DNA from: Strix aluco
Taxonomy: Eukaryota > Chordata > Aves > Strigiformes > Strigidae
NCBI RefSeq assembly: GCF_031877795.1
Contig: NC_133937.1
Coordinates: forward strand, 17,139,501-17,203,500
DNA length: 64,000 nucleotides
Direction of reading: 5' to 3'
In this document: in pieces, positions 38,770-51,100 of the stretch
Layout of the letters: each line of letters begins with the position of its first letter
Position numbering within the stretch: the first letter of the stretch is position 1
The notes under the pieces: generated by a model
What the model was told of the DNA's origin: nothing
Databases searched by the model: none
What the model saw: only the letters and a program-made list of their open reading frames with translations
Translations under genes and position numbers: made by a program

Positions 38770-39638
38770 TCATAGAATCATAGGATCATCTAAGTTGGAA
38801 AGGACCTTGAAGATCATCTAGTCCAACTGTTAACCTAGCACTGACAGATCCCAACTACAGCATATCCCTAAGTCCTATGTCAACCCGCCTCTTGAACACC
38901 TCCAGGGATGGGGACTCCATCACCTCCCTGGGCAGCCCATTCCAACGCCTAACTACCCGTTCTGTAAAGAAATACTTCCTAATATCTAGCCTAAACCTTC
39001 CCTGGCGCAGCTTGAGGCCATTACCTCTTGTCCTATCACTCATTACTCAGTTAAAGAGACTCATCCCCAGCTCTCTGCAACCTCCTTTCAGGTAGTTGTA
39101 GAGGGCAATGAGGTCTCCCCTCAGCCTCCTCTTCTCCAGACTAAACAACCCCAGTTCCCTCAGCCACTCCTCATAAGACCTGTGCTCCAGACCCTTCACC
39201 AGCTTCGTTGCCCTTCTCTGAACACGCTCGAGTAATTCAATGTCCTTTTTGTAGTGAGGGGCCCAAAACTGAACACAGTAATCGAGGTGCGGCCTCACCA
39301 GTGCCGAGTACAGGGGTAAGATCACTTCCCTGTCCCTGCTGGCCACACTATTTCTGATACAAGCCAGGATACCATTGGCCTTCTTGGCCACCTGGGCACA
39401 CTGCTGGCTCATGTTCAGCCGGCTGTCAATCAACACCCCCAGGTCCCTCTCTGACTGGCAGCTCTCCAGCCACTCCTCCCCAAGCCTGTAGCACTGATGG
39501 GGGTTGTTGTGGCCCAAGTGCAGCACCCGGCATTTGCCCTTATTGAAACTCCTACAGCTGGCCTTAGCCCATTGCTCCAGCCTGTCCAGGTCTCTCTGCA
39601 GAGCCTCCCTACCCAGGGAGGCTCCAGTCACTCCTCAA
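38770..39638 (-). mobile_element. CR1 LINE with the C-terminal part of ORF2
   Basis: The 3' terminus is at the left (tcatagaatcataggatcat), and the element extends about 870 bp in minus orientation. Bases 39631-39047 are open for 194 codons and encode the end of the CR1 ORF2 reverse transcriptase, with recognisable CR1 stretches [35 protein letters not shown] and [20 protein letters not shown]. The 5' part, including the endonuclease and RT core, is missing, so it is not autonomous. Its sequence differs from the other two copies, indicating another CR1 subfamily. It inserted just 3' of the phosphatase relic. Confidence 0.93.
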
Positions 39639-42600
39639 TCATTTGGTTAAATGTGAAGCAACAAATGTGCTAGATACTCCTCTAGAATACATTCCCAGTT
39701 TGTTGTCCATTCTGCTCATTAAAATTCATAAAACTCAACTCCAAGAGAAAATAGGCCCCTGTTTAAAGTTAAAGCTGTTACGGATATCCCTGGACATAAA
39801 AAGATGCTAATCTGTTTTGCTGCATTGGGATCAGCAAATGAAAAGGGGAAAAAAATGTTGCAGTCCAACATGTACAAGAAATCACCCAGATGGGGGACAG
39901 AATTTTCCCACCCTGGTGACAATACAGAGGTACCTTCCTCCTGCCACGCCCTCTGCCCAGCTTTACGGACCTGAGATTTACAGCAAATGTAATAAATTTT
40001 CAGCTATAAATTAGTCACCTTTTCATGCTCAGAATTCCCCATTCCTACAAAAATTCTTTTTACACAACATTGCTGTGTCTGTAGCACTAGTGAACACAGA
40101 AAGAGCCAAGTTCTTTAATTTTACAGGAATAATTAATAAAGGAACCAGTCTTTCAACCTACTCTGCTTTCTTAGAAGACAGGTTTCTCCCAGTACACTGT
40201 CCTCTGTCAATGCCTCGTAAATGAAAGGGGCCTGCAAAGATAAAATACTAATCAGATTTTTGAAATGACTGCCCAAACTGGTAAGCTAAGCTAGACCACC
40301 CTGGGGTAGTTCTCATCTTAGAGCAGGTCCTAGAAAACAAATTGTAGTTTTACACTGAAATCCTAGACATGCAGAGGTAAAATACTTGGGGAAAGTAGCT
40401 GGTGGCAATTCCAGCATCTCAGCAGAATTACATAGCATTTGCCCAGAGTTCATTTGCCACATGCCTTCATTTCCATACAAGATAACACAGTGCAACATCA
40501 GAACATCAACACTGGGGCCAAATTAATCCTTGGGGAAACTCCCACCAAAAACCAGTGGTGTAACCCAGGGCTGAATTCATCCTCCTATTTCCAAAAAGAG
40601 AAGTCTGCCAAGGATGGCGTGGCCTAAGAGGCACACAGAGCTGGCAGGCTCTCAAGTGTCAAAATAGAACCAGCATCGCTGGCCGCGTACATCCCGTGCT
40701 TTGCAGGCGAGACACAGACAAGAAAAACAATCAAGTTGTCTGGTGAAAAAAAGCAGCTTCCTGGGATTGCTCTAGCCACGGTGTAATTGTGATCAATCTG
40801 CATTGGCAAGTATCAGCTTTCCATGTGTGTTTCGCCTAACGCAGGCTGCCTGTGGAGAGCAGCTCAGGCAGGCTGATGCATGCTTGTTATCGCCAGCGTA
40901 AATATCTCTGCCTTGTGTTATTGTGGCACAAAGCAGCTGGACCATTTGAAAATCATTTAAAAAGCACTATAAAATTAGGGCTCCAGTGCTCTTATTTTAT
41001 GACTTTCATGAGCAGCATTGCCTAGAGAGAAATTATCCTCTTTATTTTCAAGGCTAAAGGTTCTTTTAACATTCATCAAAATCGAAGTGCACCCTTGATA
41101 ACACATTGAGCTGTTACTTATCTAGTACAGACTCTTTACCTTCTGCATAATATCACATTTGAGATCTCAGTTCTTCATATACAACTCATTTCATTGTGTC
41201 TGCTGTTGTTTTCACCAAGTGAATTTGCATAGTTTCAGGAGAGGCTGGCTGATGCCCTGAAACATATTCTTTCCATAATTCCTAATTTTTTTTTTAATTT
41301 CTAGCACAATAGCCTGGAGTGTTTTTGTTACTGATCCTCCTATAAAAATGGTCAATTACCTCTTCTGACAATGGGTTTGTACAGACCAATTATGCACTGT
41401 AAGCGAAAGATTTTCAAGGGCATAAATAATATTTAGGTGCATAACCGGATACACTCCCCTTTCTCCCTTTGAAAAATCTCTCCCCCATATATATATAAAA
41501 AAAAAGTATTTGATAATTATCCTTTTTTCCATTCTTGTTTTCACAGACACCTTCTTTACCAAACCCAGGAAAACGGTGAGTGAACCAAAGCAGCATGACA
41601 AAATTCAAACAGTACAAAGGGAAAGCCATTCTTCTTAGAAAGAAAAAAGAAGCGCAGCTGTATCCACCATTCATAAGTTCAGATCTGAAGGGTTTAGGAA
41701 GAGACACTGCATGAAATCCTCAGCCACAGAGACTGTGAGTGGGGAATGGTGGGGCCCTGCACAGCCTCTGTCCTGCAGCTCAGGCAAACCACTGTTTTCC
41801 TCTGTGTTGTTTAACCTGCCTTAGGTTTCAGTAAGACACTAGTCACCTTATTATCCAGACATCAAACTCAGACTGAAGATAAATATTTAGAAAGTCATAA
41901 CCTTAACTCTTTGGCCCTCTTTGACCAGGATTTTGTCTTTATTTCCTCTGGGGGTAGCAGGCTGCAATCCTGCACCAAAAGGTGGCACGCTTGCAGATCC
42001 CTGAAAGGGAGGCCTGTTGGTGCTAATAGATGCTGCTGTGAAAGCACACGTAGCCACATAGAGGAGCTGTAAAGTCAAGATGCAGCAGCATCCTGCCTGG
42101 AGGAGATGTAACTGGCCAGAAGGCAGGCTGTGTGTATGTGAAGAGAGCCTCGCCACCATGCAGCACCTCTGCTAGAAGAGGAGTTTGAATTTTTAACTAT
42201 CAAGGTCTTGCCTGTTGTCACCCAGTTTGTGGTTCATCAACAGGATACTTAAGCTAACAGAGGAATGAGATGGAGTTATTTGGTAATCACAATTATTTAT
42301 AACTCTAGGAAGGCAGAAAAAGGGACAGGCTTGACTAGCAGAGTCTGCTGTCACCACGGATAGAGAAAGTGGGACAGGCATTTAGTAAGTTAGGATAAGA
42401 AAGCACTTCAGCTCTACGGCACATTTTTCTGTTCCAATAGTCAGCGAGTCAGTAACCACTTTTCTGTGTCTCACAGCCCCAGAAATAGAGAAAAGGGCCC
42501 AACTGAGTTGGCCTAGCCCTGGGCTCCTGCATTTCAGACCAGATTTGATCTTTTGCGTTAGGAGCAACCTACCCAATCTCAGCCCTTACTTTTGGCAATG

Positions 42601-44773
42601 GTCAAGAGTAAGCAGCAGGAGAAGAGCAGAATTCAGTGTAGCCATCTCAAGACATGATCCAACACTGCAACCATGATTATGTGACCTGTTCAGGAGCTTA
42701 CTCCCTTCTGAGCTGACCTGTGCATATGCTTGTTCCCTCTCAGGTGTATACAACTTGCTCAATAGAACACAAATAGAAAACTCAGGTATATACATCTCAC
42801 CCAATAGAATAGAAATAGAAAATCTCTTCCACGCAGAACTTTCAAATTCTTGGACAGCCCTGCATTTTCCTTTGTTTTCAGGATAAACCTGTGCTGAACA
42901 GTTCTCACGATTGTCTTCACTAAAAATGATAGCAAATTGACATTTGAAGTTAATGCTTCAGTGCTGAGAGGATTTTCCTTTCAAGCATGGAAGGGGAACA
43001 GATGTCTGTAGAGTGTTGTTTCCCCCTACACACATACCTACTAAAACCTCAACGTGTAAAGGATATGTGCTTGCTCACCTCATGTCCAAAGCAGGATTAA
43101 GCATACCCTGGAGCTGCTTTGACCTAGATGATCAGTTGCTGGAAGCTTGGCAAAAGTACCCAGGTTGTAGGATGTCCTGAACGAGGAAGATTCAAAGTAA
43201 TTTTGTGCTCTGTTAAACCTATTAATTTTCAGGGAGGTTTAATCTACTTCTGGATAGCAGGTGGGACCCTGTAACCCAGATGTGGGCAACCAAAGGGCAA
43301 AAGAAAGCTCCTGGATGCTGGCAGTGCTCTTGTGGTGTGGTCAGCAGCTGCAGAGCTTCCATCACTCACTTTCTTCACAAGATGAAGCTGATTCTGCTGC
43401 TAACCGCAGAACCAAGGTGGGAACAAAGTCGTTTTAGCAAAAGAAGCAATATAAGAAGCAATACCTTAAAAAGCCAAGTAGGATCAGCATCCTGAGGGGG
43501 AAGGTGGGAGGGCACTGCGGTCTGTGTTAGCATCACCTCATGGGACAAGGGTGTTCCTGCCCAGGTGATGGGCGTCCATAGCATCAGTTGCTTTTTCTCA
43601 TCGTAACAACAGTTGAAAGTGGCTTCAAACATTTTTCTTTTGCTTCTTCACTTTTGCTCCCCTGTCATCCTCCTCCTTGCTGCCACTGTAAAATGAACCT
43701 TGGTTCATAGTGACAAATGTATTCCCAGCCTGGCAGGCAGATGCTGGGTGTTTGGTGCCCATGTTATATAATTTGCTATTTAGTAATGGATATTGTGGAC
43801 ACCTCATTCATAAGACAGGTGGAAAAGGTGCCAAGGCTGGTTAGACCTGAAGGTCAATGATTCTCCATCAGCCAAGAGCAGAGTCTAGGGGAAGACAGCA
43901 TAAGAAACAGGACAACTATAGAGTGATTCTTCCCCTGCCTATCTTCCAGATTTTGGCCTTCAATAGATTGGCTACTCCCTAAACTTCATAATGCTTTTAA
44001 TGGCTGCAGACTGGACAGAAGGGCTGGTTCTAGTACAAAGCTCTCTAACTGTCCCCTTGCCCCAACAAGCACCCTGCCTCCATCCACTGCAGGGAGGCTA
44101 GCTCAGGCTGTGAGGGAGAAAAGAGGAGGAAGAGTGAAGGACAGCTGAGCCAGCTGTCGCTGGAGTTGGGCCCACTGCTGCAGGGTCTCCAGCATGGCTG
44201 CCAGGGCCATGAGGCTTTGTCCCCTCCTCAGATGAACTGCAAAGTTGCTGGTAGCTTCCCTCAAAGCCTCATTCTGATCTGGGCTGAAGGCCAGGCAGCA
44301 GCAGGCTCCACCCTGTGCTTCCCGCCGACGTGTCGCAGGGTCACGTGGCGGGGGGCAGCAGCATGGCTGGGGTCAGGACCCCACCGCCGGGACCCCACTG
44401 CCCGGAGTCCCAGGGTCTGTGGGGTGCTGCTGTCTGGAAGTAACTCCCATGGGTTAGTAAGTGCCTGGTAATTTCCACTGATGCCCAATAACCTTTGCAA
44501 GTTTTCTTCATCTTTCTTCTATCTTTTAGAAGGATGCAAGGGAAGCGTTGTTCCAGAGTGGGAGGAGGAGTAATGCCTTCAGGTAACTCAAAGCCCTCAG
44601 CCAGTCTGACTGCAGTTTCCAAACCATTTTCCATTCTTGTAGGGGGTTTATTTCCTTTAGGAAAAATATTCAAAGTGAAAGCAGCTGGGGAGAGAGTGCG
44701 AACAGCATGGACTCCTCCATTCAAGCCAGAGCCCCGCCTGCTCCTGAGAGAGGCTCTGTCCTGGCAGTGGAAA
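39639..44773. other. Intergenic region, no gene recognised
   Basis: About 5 kb of unremarkable sequence. Open frames (for example 41414-41707 minus, 44341-44724 minus) have no domain and no splice context. GC content rises slightly near 44100-44450. Confidence 0.5.
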
Positions 44774-45126
44774 TCATAGAATCCATAGAATGGTTTGGGT
44801 TGGAAGGGACTTTAAATATCATCTTGTTCCAACCCCCCTGCCACGGACAGGGACACCTTCCACTAGACCATGTTGCTCAAAGCCTCATCCAACCTGACCT
44901 TGAACACTGCCAGGGAGGGGGCAGCCACAACCTCTCTTGGCAACCTGTTCCAGTGTCTCACCATCCTCACAGTAAAGAATTTCTTCCTTTTATCTAATCT
45001 GAATCTACTCTCTTTTAGTTTAAAACTTACCTCTCATCCTATCACTACACTCCCTGATAAAGAGTCCCTCCCCATCTTTCCTGTAGGCCCCCTTTAAGTA
45101 CTGGAAGGCCACTATAAGGTCTCCCC
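44774..45126 (-). mobile_element. CR1 LINE, short 3' fragment
   Basis: It begins tcatagaatccatagaatgg and runs through ggacaccttccactagacca and ctgtaggccccctttaagta to the abrupt end at ggtctcccc. It is close to the 21.2 kb copy (same subfamily) but retains the ccccctttaa segment missing there. The 5' truncation is severe. Confidence 0.92.
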
Positions 45127-48100
45127 TCTGTGAGACCCATGTGACTGAAGGGTCAGTTTTCCCCTGGAGAACAGGTGGGAGAGACACTCTCGGAGGCGAC
45201 CACCACCACTAGCCCACTGCCCAGTCCAGCAACTCAAAGCAACAGGTTTTCAGCGCTCAGGCATGTTCTCCCACCCAGCCTCTCCCTTTGCATCCCCCTC
45301 TCTTCCTGAAAGCTGGAGGAGGGGATGTTTGCACTATCTTGGCTCTTTTCCTGCCATGACTGGAGGAAGTGGGAAAGGGAAGAAAAACATATTTGGAGAG
45401 AGAGAGAATAAAAGACTAAAAGAATCACCCTGTTTTTTACTTTGGGTGATTGGTGGATGTCCTGGACTGGTTTGTAGAACAGATTTTGCCCCTGGAAGAA
45501 AACCTGGCCAACTGCACTGTGCATAGGAAAAATGAACACTGTTACAGGCTTTTCTGATACAGAAAACCTGCATGGGAAAGGATACAGTGTAGATCATTTG
45601 ATGTATACACCCAGGTCAATACCAATTTAATTCATCTAGTATATTTCACATTTTTCTTCCATCCAACAAGTGCAGTTTCTTGTGTATCATAACAGCTCCC
45701 TTTAAATACCATTCATGAGTATACTGTGCATTTTTAAATCATTCAAGATTGCTTTCTTCTGCCATCTTCTGGCAACATGAAAAATCACAGCTTTTCAGTA
45801 ACAGCAGTGTTGCTGTGCTGGTCTAAGGCAAGGGTTGTCAGTAAAGACCGTGTATAATTATATCAGTTGGCATAATTGGAAAAAAATATAGCCCTTTTTG
45901 CATATTTGAAAGCTTGCCTTATTCTTCCAGCTGTACCAGTTCATCTAGCAGCAGTGGTTCAGTGGTTATCCCGGAGCAAAATGTCTGATTTGTAGATCTT
46001 GATTTCTTGAATGTCTGTAACAGCAAAGGAGAGTTGCATAACATGTGAGACTTTACCATTTTATAACAGGACTTCATCAAGTATACCCTAAATATTTTGA
46101 AAAGAGTCCTTTTTGCCAGTTTTGATCTCAGTTTTGCTCCTTGACAAAAGACATCTATGACACCACAGGAAGATCTTGTCTGGTAGGCATGTAAAGCTTT
46201 TCCTTCTACTTCAACAACTATTTCTGTCTGATCTCTCAATGTAAACACCACAAATCATGCCAAAACACCTTGCATTATTTGCTTAATTCTAAACCAAAAC
46301 ATTTTCAGTATTTTGTTAAAAACTAAAAACTAAAAAATATATAAGATTTCTGTAAGACTATATTTTGGTTCCTGAGGTTTTTGTCCCTTTTCCTGCAATC
46401 ACACAGAGGTTTTTTGTAAATGACTACTTGTGATCCCCACTCTCCTGTCACAATAGCATCACCCACATAGTTGTGCTAAAAATATGAAAATTATATATGA
46501 TCATTAAAAAAAGAAAAAATCTAAAAGGAGAAAATGCCGATATTTTCCCTTAAAATAAACCCAAAATTCAGAGCCAATAAGAAAAACTACTCACAAAATT
46601 CCAGCCTGCAAAGAGAACACAAATAAAAGCTGTTCAAAGCTTTATTCATTTTCACTAGCACCAGCAAAAATGACTACTTGGGATGCCAGGCACTGGAGAG
46701 AAAGGATGTTAATGCTATTTATAGTTCACGGGTGGCTCCCATTACCATTGTACCTGAGAAGCCTGCAGTCCTTAATGTATTCCTGCTCACAGCAACTTTC
46801 TCAAGCAGAGGACAGGCTTCCGAGGGCTGTGCTGGAGGCACTGAGGTTTGCTTTGGGAAAATGGACTGTTACATTTGCAGTCTGTTCCCAAACTGTCTAT
46901 TATAAACCGCCTGCAGCAGACACAACCTCCTGCAAGGCTGCACCCCTCCCTGCTACCTGTGCTTGACTCTGCCTCCTGGGAGCCATGAGGCTGATGCTTT
47001 GCTGGAGGCTCTTCCTCCCTCCGTCACCCTACCAGCTTTGGCATCGATCTATAGTCCACACCAAGCCTCAGCAGGGAACAGCATCAGAAAAACAACAACA
47101 TAAAACCTGACAAGATAATGGTGAGAAGACCCTGCAAAAACTTGCTGGCACATAATAACCTTTGCTACTGCCCTGCCTGACCAACTGCAAGACTCAGGTG
47201 GCATCAGCATGGTATCTGGGCAGTGGGGCAGCACCGCACTGCCGGCTCCTTGCAGAGACAGCACTGCAAGGCCTGGCAGGGAAACTCCTTCCCACCAGCC
47301 AGCAAATGGCAGGGCAAGCTCTCCCAGTGACCCTGGGACTGGACATTCCATAGAGCAGCAACCATGTCCCCCCTGCCCTTGGCCCCTCATCCATCACAGC
47401 CCAGAGAGGTGGCTGCACACATTGCTTTACCCACACTCCCTGACTAGGCAGCTCCCTGGTTCACTCTCATTTACCTGGTACCCCAATACCAGAGAGAAGC
47501 AACAGGAAAACCACCCCCAGTATTATTTCTTCAAATTCAAGATACAAAATTAAGAGCAAATATTCATCAGACACATACTCAAAAGTTTGCAAGAGAAACT
47601 AAACCCCAGTTCCAGGTCTTAATATCTCCTCTTGGTAGTTTTGATGCACCTCATCAGTGGAAAATTCCTTTGTGACATGACCCTACTTAAAAGGTGACTT
47701 AATCAAAAAACAAATCATTATTTTAAAGCCAGCAATTAAAAAAAAAAAATCTAAAGAAAAAACATTCCACTCTGCCCCAACAAAGCTGACAGCGTCCCTT
47801 AAGCTTTTTCAGGCACATCATAGAGCTTAAGTGCCAAAATAGATCTTCCATTGTAGAGTTTTGAGTCTTTTTGCTCTTGATTTCACTCCAAAGAGTTTGT
47901 ACAGCTTTGTCAACCTTAGAAAAAGGTGCTTTTTTCATATGTACCCTTTCAAGCAAGACAAGGCAAGGAGAGCACTTCACTGCTTACGTTAAAAGTGCAG
48001 GGAGAGACAGACAGCTCAAAGATATCCCTGCCAAATGACTGAAGAATATCAAAATCCCTTTATTCATGCCTTCAAATCTTCTGAAATCTTGCAAGCTTGA

Positions 48101-51100
48101 CAGCATTGTCAATTTTGTATTGACAGCAGCAGTCAGACAAAAATAATTTGAGGAGTAAATCAAGGAGAAGAACCCCCCCTTTAATCCACAGTCACACAAA
48201 TCCATACTGCCTGCAGAAGGGCAAGTGCGTTGGAGTCCCTTTTAAAAGCAATATATTAACATCCTTGTTTGTCTTCCCTGAAGTTTACAAGGCATCCCAC
48301 CCACCCCTCGCCTCAGAGTCTGGTCTCTTTGACATCATTTGCATGAGAACTGCCCATAACTTACACCTATTGACAGCCTGTGACACTGATGAAATCTTGG
48401 CACAGCGTTAGCTGTGACAGCACTCACTGAACTGTTATCAATATCAAGGTCACTTTGTTTTTCTTGCTCTCACTGGAGCTCCTCTGCCCTCAGGGCACAG
48501 GCTGCCCAAGGAAGCATGCTGTCTAAGCTCCTCACAAGCCACAGCCTCTCTGCTCCATTACTGGCGTTATATAAGATTAGAGTGAAGTTTCTACTATTAG
48601 AAGCAGTTAGCTGCATGGTGATAGTGTGCTCTCCTGATTATAGCATATAGCACAGTTATGGCTGCTGGCAGCAGGACTTAAAACTACAGCTATTTTAATT
48701 CAGGAAGAAGCATGAGTGTAGTCGAGATGTGTCAAGAAAACCAGTAGTTTTGGGGGGTTTTAATTCCTAGCTGTGGTACCCTGGACAGGAATGCCCCAGA
48801 AGAGAATTAAAGGGGAAAGCATCACTGTAGGTTTGACAGATATCCACAAGACGAGTCGGAAATTATGGTAGGAGCCTGTGGAGGGCAGCGCTGTCTTGCT
48901 GGGGATGTTGCATTGAATAGCTCAGAGATGTCAGCTGCTAAGGTAATACTTCTTTTTTTTATCTCCTTTGAATCTGAAAGCTGCAGATGTAAAAGCTGTG
49001 ATCCTGCCACAGCCATGGCCTGTCACTGCAAGCAGGACTCCCCATTTTTCCATCCGCCACCCCCATTTTTCAAGCATCCTTTCCTGCAGCACTAGCCCTG
49101 TGTGTGGGCAGGTGCCTCTTCCTGGGCTTCGTGGCTCTTAAAAGGGAGGGCTGGAGGAGGCAGGGAGGGGCTGGGGGGCTGGAGGCATCACGGAGGTTCT
49201 CCCCCCTTGGGAAAATATGCACATTGCAAAATATGTTACATTGCAAAAGAAAGGAAATGCTCTCCAGGAGCACTTGCATGAGCTAACAATAACATCCTCT
49301 CCCCAAAACCAGCAGGGCGCAGGTGAAGCTCCTCCCACGAGCCTGAATCCTGCTGGCAGGGCCATGAGCCTGGCTGAGCAAGCTGTGCTCCTCCTGGGTG
49401 CTTGCCTTGTCCGAGGACAAGGGTGGCTGTGTGAGCTGGGATGGGCTGTGGGAAGGAGCTGTGTGAGAGCGAGTGGTGGGAGGCCTCGCTGGGGCTCCCC
49501 ACCTCACTCAGGAGCCCATCTGAGCTGAAACACTTGGGCTTCAGCTCCACCTGCGTCACCTCGCAGCTCTGTCCATGGCCATGCACCCCCTTGACCTGCC
49601 TTAGCACTGCGGGCTCTCCCGGCTATCCAAACCCCTGGCTGAGGCTGGTCGCCCTCACTTGCCCTGCCCTCCCACAGCTCCCACTCCTGAAACAGCCTTG
49701 TATTATGTCCCTGTCGTCCCCAGGTGTACGCAGCTCCTGTAGGGCAGCAACAGGCTGTCTCTGCCCTGCAGCAGCCCCTCCAGCCCCAAAGGCAGCCCTG
49801 CACAGGGATGGGAGGGCTCACTGAGGAAGGAGCTTTTTGCTCTCCAGCCCATTGCAGGCTCCTCGCAAGCAGAAGTTGGTACCTTCCAGCTCAGTTTGGA
49901 GGAGTCAGAGGGCCCCATCATAAATGTACAAGGCCGGACGTGAACAGAGGTGTCAGGAGGGAGACCAAGCAGTGAAGAGGTGTGAAGACTCAGATTTTCT
50001 CCCACCCAGTAAAACACGGCTGCCGGCGTAGGGTGAAGGGCATCTGCAAGCTGAGCTGAGGGTGTAGCTGTGGAGGAGGCTTGCAGGGCTGCTCCCGCTC
50101 CTTCCCCACACTGTGGTTAAAGAGAGGGCTGTGTTTTCCAGAGCCCTCGATCTGGCATCTTTCCCAGGTAGTAAATTCTCTTAAAAACCAAACCAAACAG
50201 AGCTTTAATTGTACATTCTGCTTTTCTCTTCACTCTGGAATAATGGCAATGGCATTAATACAGTGCTGCATTGAACATGTACCCGCAGTGTGGCCAAGGG
50301 ACCGATTCTGGTTTCCATTATTCAGGGGCACTGCCTCTGGTGAGGCAGATCAGGCTTTAAACAGCAAGCAGGAGCAATGAACTTCTACTGTTCCCCGCTG
50401 TTTGAATGTGGGCAAAATAAAAGGCCATAATATATGATGCAGTCAGCCAAGAAAGCAATATTGCTCTGCCATGTGCACAGTCTACACCGAGACAAGTCCA
50501 GGATCTCATTTCTAAATTCCCATAGGTGCCTCATTTAAACCATCAGCCATAACCTGCTTCTCATTTTCAATACCACTTGGTATTAGAGCTGCAGTGAACT
50601 GCTGGTGAGAGATTCTAATTCCTGCAAACAAGCCCCTGTAGGTTTGCAAGGAAAACATAGAGTTCCCCTCTCGGTTGCCTGCTAGGTTCCCATCTGGCTG
50701 TTTTAACTTTGCTATTGCTTTTAAATGTGCCTGTTTCTGCACACAAGGCTTTCAGCTCTACCTCAAGAGACTCGAGGGTTCTCTTAGCGTCGGATTCTGG
50801 CCAAAATGTAGAGACACAGATTGGGTCTTCTTAACAAAAAGGAAGATCAGATTTCACATTACAGTATCTGAAAGATTAATTCCACTTACATGATCATTTC
50901 CCTGTGAACCACACTTCTTTCCATCTGGATTTTTCCATCAGGGGGACAAAGAGCCGTAGTGTTAAGCACTACCTGAGAGAAAAGAGCAAGGAGTGTAAAA
51001 GATGAGTGCAGAGATGCTTGCTGAGAGAAAAGAGAAGCAAAAACAGAGTAGAGAGCAATTTCAAATGCATTGAGAGGCTTTTTTTTTTTCACATGATTTA

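Noticed and set aside
45919-46251. 110-codon minus-strand open frame
   Set aside because: Composition is not obviously low-complexity, but no family was recognised and it has no exon signals. Conservation across birds would be needed to call it.
46715-46724. Perfect MEF2-type site CTATTTATAG, with others at 61342-61351 and 62283-62292
   Set aside because: Attractive next to muscle phosphatases, but the consensus should occur about four times in 64 kb by chance and no cluster with E-boxes was evident.
49236-49824. Overlapping 105-127 codon frames on both strands
   Set aside because: Locally GC-richer DNA with opposing frames of equal length and no recognisable motif.
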